Of a DNA stretch of 5,793 nt, positions 1-5,793 are shown one piece after another. Position 1 is the stretch's first letter. Each line of letters starts with the position of its first letter. The DNA comes from an uncultured Prevotellaceae bacterium. Lineage in GTDB: Bacteria; Bacteroidota; Bacteroidia; Bacteroidales; Bacteroidaceae. The translations under genes and the position numbers were made by a program. The stretch spans positions 1-5,793 of the forward strand of contig CADCQC010000012.1 in the NCBI GenBank assembly GCA_902803455.1, given 5' to 3'. The notes under the pieces were generated by a model that saw nothing but the letters and a program-made list of their open reading frames with translations, was not told the origin of the DNA and searched no databases.

Positions 1-565
1 GGTTGAGCATCACATGACCGCTGAGGTCGGTTAAGTGAAGGTGATGGGGATGAAGTTGGCCTGTTCTTGACGGAGTGTCGAGACGGTCGTAGCGGATATC
101 ACCATGGCGGACGACAAGTGAGGTGATACGCAGATCCAAGGGCTTTGTCGAAGTGGTGTCCTTAGAGGCAAGGGAATCAAGCAAAAACTGGTAGTTGGGG
201 GGTGTCGTGCCGTCTTTTTGATAGAGCGTGGCTTTGAGACCAAATAGTTGGGCGGATGTAAGGGCGATCTTTCCTTGTAGCAAAGGGGATAACTCAAAAT
301 GAGCGGAAAGACGGGAGGCACCCAACATCTTCGTTCCGCTTTGGTCGTATATGATGAGGTCGTCGACAATGATTCTGTTGAGAATACCTACATCAATCCG
401 GCCGACCTCTACCTTCGTGCCGAATTTTTCACTCAATACCTTGGATGCCTGACCACCAATGTATTTTTGTACGGCTGGGGTGTTCAGCAGTACAAAAAAC
501 AGTGCTATGATGCCCAACAGAAGCCACAGCACGGTGTTGATGATGCGACGTATCTTCTTGATAAT
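1..565 (-). CDS. TamB-like translocation/assembly module protein, N-terminal part (cut by left edge)
   Basis: The 188 codons seen read as a short basic N-terminus (KKIRR, residues 3-7 counted from an ATT at 565) and one hydrophobic anchor (about residues 12-27). After these comes the stretch LLNTPAVQKYIGGQASKVL (26-44), then a segment ending VGRIDVG and a beta-rich region (about 50-188). This matches the start of Bacteroidetes TamB/AsmA-like proteins as I know them: an inner-membrane anchor followed by a long periplasmic beta-structure, usually well over 1000 residues in total. Such proteins serve outer-membrane assembly or lipid transfer across the periplasm. The frame is open from 574 to the window edge. 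The start is uncertain. There is no ATG before the anchor downstream of an in-frame TAG at 575-577. Candidates are ATT at 563-565, which gives a natural N-terminus, or GTG at 530-532, which removes the basic residues. The gene follows the peptidase gene on the same strand but has its own promoter. The family call is from recognition, not a search. Confidence 0.8.
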   Translation of the reverse strand, partial: MIKKIRRIINTVLWLLLGIIALFFVLLNTPAVQKYIGGQASKVLSEKFGTKVEVGRIDVGILNRIIVDDLIIYDQSGTKMLGASRLSAHFELSPLLQGKIALTSAQLFGLKATLYQKDGTTPPNYQFLLDSLASKDTTSTKPLDLRITSLVVRHGDIRYDRLDTPSRTGQLHPHHLHLTDLSGHVMLN

Positions 566-574
566 AGTGGCTCG

Positions 575-604
575 CTAAGTGATCCTCATTTGGCTCAAGG
601 CCAT
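575..604 (-). other. Nine-codon ATG-to-TAG reading frame, in frame with the tamB-like gene
   Basis: An ATG at 602-604 opens the codons MALSQMRIT and closes with TAG at 575-577. The codons after the TAG run without interruption into the tamB-like frame. The ATG lies only about 10 bases below the expected transcription start of the promoter at 619-649. Three readings are possible: the original N-terminus of the gene broken by an amber codon, a short leader peptide before an ATT start, or chance. The sequence alone does not decide between them. Confidence 0.3.
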
Positions 605-618
605 CGGCTATTTGACCA

Positions 619-649
619 CAAATGTACATATTATGTGCCAATCATGCAA
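619..649 (-). promoter_or_regulatory. Bacteroidetes-type promoter for the tamB-like gene
   Basis: On the minus strand, a -33 element TTGC (646-649) is followed after 19 bases by TACATTTG (619-626), a perfect match to the Bacteroidetes -7 consensus TAnnTTTG. Transcription would start near 612-615. That gives a leader of roughly 50 bases to the ATT at 565, or about 10 bases to the ATG at 604. It lies wholly in the gap after the peptidase gene, so the tamB-like gene can be transcribed on its own. Confidence 0.6.
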
Positions 650-659
650 CATTTTTGCA
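645..659. repeat. Inverted repeat TGCAA-N5-TTGCA at the tamB promoter -33 element
   Basis: Perfect 5-base arms (645-649 and 655-659) are separated by 5 bases. One arm contains the -33 element of the tamB-like promoter. It could be a small operator or a weak hairpin. At this length it could also be chance in an AT-rich gap. Confidence 0.3.
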
Positions 660-689
660 CTTTTTTAGCAATGTGAGCTGGATGTGGGC

Positions 690-2786
690 TCATCTTTTCC
701 GGATTTCTTCCCATGAGGGTGGTGACACGCCCAACAGATGCTTGACAAAAAAGTCGAAGCGCTTGTGCTCGCCATAACGTTCTCCCATCGTATGCCCTAC
801 ACCGGGCAGTACTACCAGTTCGAAATCTTTGTCGTGACGGATAAGGGCATCGACCAACTGATAGGTGCTGGAGGGGTCCACATTGTCATCCAGTTCTCCT
901 ACGACAAGCATCAGGGGACGAGATAATTTGGAGGCATGATAGACATTGCTGCTCTCCACATAGGAGGAGTCGATGGGATAGCCCATCCATTGCTCGTTCC
1001 ACCAGATCTTGTCCATGCGGTTGTCGTGGCAACCGCAGGAACTGTAGGCGGCCTTATAGAAATCTCCATGCAGCAAAACGGCGGTCGTGCTTTCTTGGCC
1101 GCCAGCAGAGGCGCCAAAAATGCCTACTTGATTGATATCCATATAGGGATATCGTCTCGCTGCGGCTTTGATCCATTCCATCCGGTCGGGAAAACCGGCA
1201 TCTTTCAGATTCTTATAACATACTTCTTCAAATTGCTTACCGCGCCAACTGGTGCCCATGGCGTCGACTTGGACTACGATGAAGCCCAACTCTGACAATG
1301 GGGCCATGTTCCAATTATAGGGGGTAAAACTTTTGGGCACGTAGGCACTGCCTGGACCGGCATAGATATATTCGATGATGGGATAACGGCGGGAGGGGTC
1401 GAAATTCGTGGGGCGCTGGATGATACCCCACATATCGGTCTTGCCGTCGCGGCCCTTGGCGACAAACACTTCGGGGGCTTGCCAGCCATTGGCTTTGAGG
1501 CTGGTGAGATCGGCGGTCTCTATCGTGGCAAGGCATTCACCGCTGCGCGCATCCCGCAACTCTGTCACTGGAGGGGTGGAGACGGTGGAGTAGGTGTCTA
1601 CAAGATAGCGGTAGTCGGATGAAAAACGGGCTTCATGATGGGCGGCTGCGGGTGTCAGACAGCGCATGTCCTTTCCGTCGATGCCGATACGGTAGTAGTG
1701 CACGAAATAGGGGTCTTCTTGAGAATTGACTCCGCTGGCTGAAAAATAGATCTCACCGGATGTCTCATCCACATGCTGAACCTCACGGACGCACCACGAT
1801 CCTCGGGTCACTTGGCGGAGAACTTTCCCTGTCGTCTTGTCATAGAGGTAGAGATGGCTCCAGTTGTCGCGCTCACTCAGCCATAACATCCGTTTGCCAT
1901 CAGAAAAATCATGGCGGAAATGACGATTGTAGTTCACAAATGTGGATGAGGTTTCCTCCAAAATGGTACGGATGGCTCCTGTCGTGGCATTCATCGCCAA
2001 TATCCGGTATACCTGATGGCCTCGTTCATTGTATTCCATGGTCACTTCCTTGCTGTCGGATGACCATTCGAAGGTGCCTAACTCATATTGATGGTGGCAT
2101 AACGCTGTGCTGCCGATGAGTTGCTTTCCTGTTTGGGTATCGAAGATCACTGGGGTCTTGAAGGGGAGAGCATCGCCGGGCTTGGCGTACTCTTGCTGGT
2201 GGAGGAGGGGTTGCAACTGGTCTTTGGGAGAGGATTCTACATAATATGCGTAGCGTTTTTCCACCGGACGGCGCTTGCAGACAAACAAGTAGCGGCTGTC
2301 GGGTGACCAGTAGATTCGGTTGGAATAGTAGTCTCCGATCGTTCCGTCTTGACTGAGGGTGCGCTTTTCTGAATAGGGCTTACCCACAGTGTGAAGCACC
2401 ACATTGTGTCCTTCTATATAGGCTTCTTTCTTTCCGTCGGGTGATACCACAGGACGTGCGTCTTTCTCTTCATCTACTTCCATCCAGTGACGTCGCTTTA
2501 TTCTTCCAAACGGTGGCTTGCGCTCCTCTCGCTTTGGGGCGGCTACTTCTTCCCGTGTTTGGTGGTCGGCATCATATTTGTAATGTCGCGGACCTGATGG
2601 CGTGTCGGTCCAGTAACGGAAGGTATGGCTGCTGTCTTGCCATTCCACATCATGGGCCCAATGTGATACGTTCTTGGATTGAAAACGGTCATAGAGAGAA
2701 TAGGCGCGGCGGTAATCGTCAAGGGTCCCTTGGCCTGAGATGTGGAGGGAAAAGGAAAGCAGGAATAGTAAAAAAATCTTTTTCAT
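690..2786 (-). CDS. Secreted S9 family peptidase, dipeptidyl-peptidase IV-like
   Basis: A 698-residue serine peptidase of the prolyl oligopeptidase clan (S9, DPP IV-like). Residues 1-18 are a signal peptide (MKK, then a leucine/phenylalanine-rich core, likely cut near SG/Q), with no lipobox cysteine, so the product is periplasmic or surface-exposed. Residues about 90-430 form the DPP IV N-terminal beta-propeller, with repeated WSPDS/WSSDS blade motifs at 160 and 241. Residues about 450-685 are the alpha/beta-hydrolase domain. The nucleophile is Ser560 in GASAGG, with probable Asp633 in GELDDNVDP and His665 in GVGHTMGE. The length is normal for the family. The double-glutamate motif that holds the substrate N-terminus in classical DPP IV is not apparent near residues 149-160, where GTIGDYYSNRIYW stands, so strict dipeptidyl-peptidase activity is not assured. 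I start at ATG 2784-2786. The frame extends to a TTG at 2825, but that codon lies inside the promoter's -7 box. Its likely role is breakdown of dietary or host peptides; the substrate is unknown. Confidence 0.92.
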   Translation of the reverse strand: MKKIFLLFLLSFSLHISGQGTLDDYRRAYSLYDRFQSKNVSHWAHDVEWQDSSHTFRYWTDTPSGPRHYKYDADHQTREEVAAPKREERKPPFGRIKRRHWMEVDEEKDARPVVSPDGKKEAYIEGHNVVLHTVGKPYSEKRTLSQDGTIGDYYSNRIYWSPDSRYLFVCKRRPVEKRYAYYVESSPKDQLQPLLHQQEYAKPGDALPFKTPVIFDTQTGKQLIGSTALCHHQYELGTFEWSSDSKEVTMEYNERGHQVYRILAMNATTGAIRTILEETSSTFVNYNRHFRHDFSDGKRMLWLSERDNWSHLYLYDKTTGKVLRQVTRGSWCVREVQHVDETSGEIYFSASGVNSQEDPYFVHYYRIGIDGKDMRCLTPAAAHHEARFSSDYRYLVDTYSTVSTPPVTELRDARSGECLATIETADLTSLKANGWQAPEVFVAKGRDGKTDMWGIIQRPTNFDPSRRYPIIEYIYAGPGSAYVPKSFTPYNWNMAPLSELGFIVVQVDAMGTSWRGKQFEEVCYKNLKDAGFPDRMEWIKAAARRYPYMDINQVGIFGASAGGQESTTAVLLHGDFYKAAYSSCGCHDNRMDKIWWNEQWMGYPIDSSYVESSNVYHASKLSRPLMLVVGELDDNVDPSSTYQLVDALIRHDKDFELVVLPGVGHTMGERYGEHKRFDFFVKHLLGVSPPSWEEIRKR

Positions 2787-2822
2787 GAACAATAGTAGAT
2801 AGTATTTGAGGGGATTGGTGTG

Positions 2823-2854
2823 CAAAAATACATATTTGAATGCCGATGGACAAA
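2823..2854 (-). promoter_or_regulatory. Bacteroidetes-type promoter for the S9 peptidase gene
   Basis: On the minus strand, TTTG (2851-2854) is followed after 20 bases by TATTTTTG (2823-2830), which matches both the -33 and -7 consensus. Transcription would start near 2816-2819, leaving a leader of about 30 bases before the ATG at 2786. This placement settles the translation start in favour of 2786. No Shine-Dalgarno sequence is seen, as is usual for this phylum. Confidence 0.7.
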
Positions 2855-2860
2855 TAATTG

Positions 2861-2880
2861 TTGTCTGAAATGAAAGACAA
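2861..2880. repeat. Inverted repeat TTGTCT-N8-AGACAA between the divergent promoters
   Basis: Perfect 6-base arms (2861-2866 and 2875-2880) flank 8 bases. The repeat sits just upstream of the peptidase -33 element and overlaps where the nqr promoter's -33 element should be. This is a sensible place for a dimeric regulator acting on both genes. No matching regulator is in the window, so an operator role is inference. Confidence 0.35.
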
Positions 2881-2895
2881 TTTAAAAAAAATGTT

Positions 2896-2903
2896 TAATT
2901 TTG
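2896..2903 (+). promoter_or_regulatory. Probable -7 element of the nqr operon promoter
   Basis: TAATTTTG matches the Bacteroidetes -7 consensus TAnnTTTG. Transcription would begin near 2907-2911, giving an AT-rich leader of about 40 bases before nqrA. The expected -33 position (about 2872-2876) reads GAAAG, a poor match, so the promoter may be weak or depend on an activator. The sequence ATTTTGCAAAAT across this box (2898-2909) is a perfect 12-base palindrome. Confidence 0.5.
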
Positions 2904-2909
2904 CAAAAT
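2898..2909. repeat. 12-base perfect palindrome overlapping the nqr -7 element
   Basis: ATTTTGCAAAAT reads the same on both strands and covers most of the -7 box. A protein bound here would block transcription of nqr. The low-complexity AT composition makes chance quite possible. Confidence 0.3.
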
Positions 2910-2949
2910 CATAGATAACGATTGACTCAATCATCAACTATTTATAAAT

Positions 2950-4302
2950 ATGGCAAATGTAATCAAGTTACGTAAAGGCCTTGACATCAACTTGAAAGGA
3001 AAAGCCACAGGAAAAGTGATGACAGTGAAGACTTCTGGGGAATATGCGATGGTTCCCGAAGACTTCATAGGTCTTGTTCCTAAAGTGGTCGTCAAAGAGG
3101 GTGACAAGGTGCTGGCGGGGGATGCTTTGTTTGTCAACAAAAAATTTCCTGAGGTGAAATTCGCCTCTCCAGTAAGTGGCACGGTCACAGCCGTGGTCAG
3201 AGGCGACAGAAGAAAATTGCTTTGCGTGAAGGTGAAAGCCGACGCAAAACAGGAATTCCGCGATTTCAATGTCAAGAAAGTGGAGGCTCTCGACGGAAAA
3301 ATGGTGGTGGAGACTTTGCTGAATGCTGGTCTCTTTGGGTATATCAACCAATTGCCCTACGCTGTTTCTGCTACTCCTGATGTCTCACCAAAGTCTATCT
3401 TTGTCAGCGCATTCAGAGACATGCCGCTGGCTGCTGACTTCAATGTGGAGCTGGAGGGCAAAGAGGAGGAGTTCCAAACTGGCTTGACGGCTCTATCAAA
3501 GGTGGCTAAGACGTTCCTTGACATTTCTCCTAAACAGAATGCTGGGCCTCTCGCTTCTATGAAAAATGTGGAGGTCACGGTGTTCGACGGACCTTGTCCG
3601 GCTGGTAATGTGGGCGTACAAGTCAATCATCTGGATCCGGTCAATAAAGGTGAGGTGGTCTGGACGGTGGATCCCACAACAGTCATCTTCATCGGTAGAC
3701 TTTTCCTTCATGGAAAGGTTGAACTGGAACGTGTAATCGCATTGGCTGGCAGTGAGATGAAGACTCCTTGCTTTGTCAAAGTGATGACCGGACAACCGCT
3801 GAGTGATGTGCTCGACGGACAGTTGGGGGATTGCACGCATGTGAGGTTGATTAATGGCAATCCGCTGACTGGAAGACGCTGTACAACCGAAGGCTATGTG
3901 GGTGGACATACCTCTGAGATCACTGCCATTCCTGAAGGGGATGACAATGATGAGATGCTGGGATGGATCATGCCTCGACTGGGTGAATTCTCCGCCAACA
4001 GAAGCTATTTCTCTTGGTTGATGGGGAAAGCTAAAGAATATGTGCTCGACGCAAGAATAAAAGGCGGGGAGCGACACATGATCATGAGTGGAGAATACGA
4101 CAGCGTGTTCCCAATGGATATCTATGCTGAATATCTGATCAAAGCGATTCTCACTGGAAATATCGACAAAATGGAGCAACTGGGTATCTATGAGGTGGCT
4201 CCAGAAGATTTCGCTCTGGCGGAGTTCGTGGATTCTTCTAAACTGGAACTGCAGCGGATTGTCCGTGAGGGACTCGACATGTTGAGGAAGGAAAATGCGT
4301 AA
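2950..4302 (+). CDS. nqrA: Na+-translocating NADH:quinone reductase subunit A
   Basis: Complete 450-residue NqrA, the normal length for the family. It is the peripheral cytoplasmic-side subunit of the Na+-pumping NADH:quinone oxidoreductase and in known complexes is implicated in the quinone site; it has no transmembrane segments. Visible landmarks are GLDINLKGK (10-18) and a barrel-sandwich segment with FASPVSGTVTAVVRGDRRK (71-89). A central domain carries FVSAFRDMPLAADFNV (151-166) and GPCPAGNVGVQVNHLDPVNKG (214-234), and the C-terminal part has LGWIMPRLGEFS (337-348) and ERHMIMSGEYDSVFPMDI (374-391). The ATG at 2950 is the first in frame and begins MANVIKLRKG, typical of Bacteroidetes NqrA. 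The leader is AT-rich without a Shine-Dalgarno sequence. It is first in the operon, with nqrB 20 bases downstream. It is transcribed divergently from the peptidase gene. No key block appears missing. Confidence 0.97.
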   Translation: MANVIKLRKGLDINLKGKATGKVMTVKTSGEYAMVPEDFIGLVPKVVVKEGDKVLAGDALFVNKKFPEVKFASPVSGTVTAVVRGDRRKLLCVKVKADAKQEFRDFNVKKVEALDGKMVVETLLNAGLFGYINQLPYAVSATPDVSPKSIFVSAFRDMPLAADFNVELEGKEEEFQTGLTALSKVAKTFLDISPKQNAGPLASMKNVEVTVFDGPCPAGNVGVQVNHLDPVNKGEVVWTVDPTTVIFIGRLFLHGKVELERVIALAGSEMKTPCFVKVMTGQPLSDVLDGQLGDCTHVRLINGNPLTGRRCTTEGYVGGHTSEITAIPEGDDNDEMLGWIMPRLGEFSANRSYFSWLMGKAKEYVLDARIKGGERHMIMSGEYDSVFPMDIYAEYLIKAILTGNIDKMEQLGIYEVAPEDFALAEFVDSSKLELQRIVREGLDMLRKENA

Positions 4303-4322
4303 TCACATAAAGCATTCTGACT

Positions 4323-5483
4323 ATGTCTTTGAGAAATTATTTAAATAAGGTGAAACCTTCTTTCGAGGAAGGTGGAAAACTGCACGCCTTCAGAAGCGTG
4401 TTTGATGGATTTGAGACCTTCCTGTTCGTCCCTAACAAAACGGCGACCAGCGGGGCTCACATTCATGATGCCATTGATTCCAAACGTATCATGAGTATGG
4501 TTGTGATTGCTCTGATGCCAGCCATGCTCTTCGGTATGTATAATGTGGGCTATCAAAACTACCTGGAAGCGGGGACACTCGAACAGGCTGGATTTTGGAG
4601 CATCTTCTTCTATGGATTCCTGGCTGTGTTGCCCAAAATTCTTGTCAGTTATATTGTAGGACTGGGAATAGAATTCGCATGGGCTCAATGGAAAGGTGAG
4701 GAGATTCAGGAGGGATACCTCGTATCGGGTATCATCATTCCTCTGATCATTCCTGTCAATTGTCCGCTTTGGATATTGGCGATCGCATGCGCTTTCGCTG
4801 TCATCTTCGCTAAAGAGATCTTTGGTGGAACGGGTATGAATATTTTCAATGTGGCTTTGGTCACGCGTGCTTTCCTCTTCTTCTCCTATCCGCAGGTGAT
4901 GAGTGGTGATACCGTGTGGATTGCCAATGACAAAATCTTTGGCCTTGGAAATACCTTGCCTGACACGTTCACGGCTGCCACTCCTTTGGCACAGGTAGGA
5001 CAAGGGGCTGAAGTCACGGCTTCTCTGCAGGATATGATCATCGGATTGATTCCGGGATCGATTGGTGAGACCAGTGTGATTGCAATCGCTTTGGGTGCCA
5101 TCCTGTTGCTCATTACCGGCATCGCATCATGGAAAACCATGCTGAGCGTGTTTGTCGGTGGGGCTGCCATGGCGGCTATCTTCAGTGCTGCCGGCATGAC
5201 GACTATTCCTTTCTATGAACATCTCGTACTTGGTGGATTTGCCTTCGGTGCTGTCTTCATGGCCACTGATCCGGTCACCAGCGCAAGAACGGAATGTGGT
5301 AAATGGATCTATGGACTGCTCATCGGTGTCATGGCCATCATCATCCGTGTGATGAATCCTGGTTATCCCGAGGGTATGATGCTGGCCATCCTTCTGATGA
5401 ATATGTTTGCGCCACTTATCGACCATTGTGTGGTGTCGCGCAACATCTCCAAGAGAATGAAACGTCTAACTTCTGATAAATAG
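4323..5483 (+). CDS. nqrB: Na+-translocating NADH:quinone reductase subunit B
   Basis: Complete 386-residue NqrB, an integral membrane subunit that carries covalent FMN (and riboflavin in studied complexes) and takes part in Na+ movement. A soluble N-terminus of about 50 residues precedes many hydrophobic segments, among them roughly 55-75, 91-116, 131-165, 252-268, 272-290, 299-314, 329-343 and 351-369. Family signatures are VSGIIIPLIIP (134-144), GGTGMNIFNVAL (168-179), MATDPVTSARTECG (313-326) and NPGYPEGM (345-352). The predicted FMN-threonine is Thr220 in DTFTAATPL (214-222). This corresponds to the DxxSGATxL site modified by the flavin transferase ApbE, but with T-A in place of S-G. The protein is close to the usual 390-415 residues. 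It lies 20 bases after nqrA and one base before the first possible nqrC start, so the genes are surely co-transcribed. No Shine-Dalgarno sequence precedes the start. Confidence 0.97.
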   Translation: MSLRNYLNKVKPSFEEGGKLHAFRSVFDGFETFLFVPNKTATSGAHIHDAIDSKRIMSMVVIALMPAMLFGMYNVGYQNYLEAGTLEQAGFWSIFFYGFLAVLPKILVSYIVGLGIEFAWAQWKGEEIQEGYLVSGIIIPLIIPVNCPLWILAIACAFAVIFAKEIFGGTGMNIFNVALVTRAFLFFSYPQVMSGDTVWIANDKIFGLGNTLPDTFTAATPLAQVGQGAEVTASLQDMIIGLIPGSIGETSVIAIALGAILLLITGIASWKTMLSVFVGGAAMAAIFSAAGMTTIPFYEHLVLGGFAFGAVFMATDPVTSARTECGKWIYGLLIGVMAIIIRVMNPGYPEGMMLAILLMNMFAPLIDHCVVSRNISKRMKRLTSDK

Positions 5484-5484
5484 T

Positions 5485-5793
5485 ATGACTATGGCAAATG
5501 AGAAAAAAAAGGGATTGGACACCAATTCAAATACCTATACGATTATTTATTCCGCTATCATGGTCATTATCGTGGCCTTCTTGCTGGCATTTGTCTATCA
5601 GTCATTAAAGGAAAGACAAGATGCCAACGTGGCGCTCGATAAGAAAAAGCAAATTCTCTATTCACTCAATATACGTGGATTGGGAGATGAAGAGGCCGCG
5701 CAGAAATATAATGAGGTCATCGTGGCGGATGAAATCCTTGAGGATGGCTTTAATGCCAATCCCGCTCCTTTTGAGAATAAAGAGAGTAAAGGA
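5485..5793 (+). CDS. nqrC: Na+-translocating NADH:quinone reductase subunit C, N-terminal part (cut by right edge)
   Basis: The first 103 codons of NqrC, which in known complexes holds a covalent FMN on the periplasmic side and passes electrons within the Nqr complex. Visible here are a short cytoplasmic stretch with KKKGLDTNSNTYT (7-19), one transmembrane helix (about 19-38) and the start of the outer domain, with LDKKKQILYSLNI (51-63). LDTNSN-TYTIIY and LDKKKQIL are hallmarks of Bacteroidetes NqrC. The FMN-binding domain with its flavinylated threonine lies beyond the edge and cannot be assessed. Two starts are possible: ATG 5485-5487, one base after the nqrB stop, or ATG 5491-5493, giving MANEKKKG. 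I give the first, but the second is about as likely. The coupling to nqrB suggests translational linkage. nqrDEF would be expected next. Confidence 0.95.
   Translation, partial: MTMANEKKKGLDTNSNTYTIIYSAIMVIIVAFLLAFVYQSLKERQDANVALDKKKQILYSLNIRGLGDEEAAQKYNEVIVADEILEDGFNANPAPFENKESKG

Noticed and set aside
645..666. Hairpin plus T-tract resembling a plus-strand intrinsic terminator
   Set aside because: No plus-strand gene ends here and the stem is short. The same bases are better explained as the tamB promoter region.
31..676. Open frames at 31-369 and 429-641 (minus) and 299-676 (plus)
   Set aside because: They overlap the tamB-like coding frame, whose anchor and family motifs are clear. Their compositions look like shifted-frame noise.
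674..692. TGAGC-N9-GCTCA hairpin at the end of the peptidase gene as a terminator
   Set aside because: The stem is only 5 base pairs and includes the stop codon. In the direction of transcription it is followed by CATTGCTAAAAAAG, with no T-tract.
936..2788. Open frames of 60-120 codons on the plus strand opposite the peptidase gene
   Set aside because: They lie wholly within a well-supported conserved gene, show no recognisable domains and have no promoter. They are antisense shadows.
2784..2825. Longer N-terminus for the S9 peptidase from a TTG at 2825
   Set aside because: The TTG is part of the -7 box TATTTTTG, so it would lie upstream of the transcript. ATG 2786 begins a clean signal peptide.
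2934..5426. Minus-strand open frames opposite nqrA and nqrB, up to 227 codons
   Set aside because: They are antisense to conserved Nqr subunits, with biased composition and no domain signals.
1..5793. A hidden new system (defence, mobile element, CRISPR or non-coding RNA)
   Set aside because: No direct repeats, terminal repeats, integrase or nuclease motifs, or extended structured gaps are visible. Nearly all sequence is explained by five recognisable genes and their promoters.

Overview
The window looks like an ordinary chromosomal segment of a Bacteroidales bacterium, most likely of the Prevotella group. The evidence is the Bacteroidetes-type promoters (-7 box TAnnTTTG), the lack of Shine-Dalgarno sequences before the starts, a TamB-like N-terminus of the Bacteroidetes kind, a secreted S9 peptidase, and Nqr subunits with Bacteroidetes-style sequences. 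The taxonomic call rests on remembered family features, not on a search.

Layout. About 1-565, minus strand: the N-terminal 188 codons of a TamB-like envelope protein that runs off the left edge. It has its own promoter (619-649) and a puzzling start. 690-2786, minus strand: a complete secreted DPP IV-like S9 serine peptidase with an intact Ser/Asp/His triad and its own promoter (2823-2854). 2787-2949: a 163-base divergent control region holding the peptidase promoter, a promoter facing the opposite way, and two inverted repeats. 2950-5793, plus strand: nqrA, nqrB and the first 103 codons of nqrC. These begin an operon for the sodium-pumping NADH:quinone oxidoreductase, presumably continued by nqrDEF beyond the right edge.

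How the genes work together. NqrA, NqrB and NqrC are subunits of one inner-membrane complex that passes electrons from NADH to quinone and exports Na+. The peptidase is probably periplasmic or surface-associated and takes part in peptide breakdown. The TamB-like protein belongs to envelope assembly or lipid transport. The two minus-strand genes point the same way but each has a promoter, and nothing ties them functionally to Nqr beyond the shared divergent promoter region.

No gap exceeds 300 bases. I found no tRNA, rRNA, CRISPR, insertion sequence or phage signature, and no convincing new biological system. The best anomaly is the tamB start. The reading frame has no ATG upstream of the membrane anchor except one followed nine codons later by an in-frame TAG. 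This implies an ATT start, a GTG start inside the anchor, a mutation or a sequence error.
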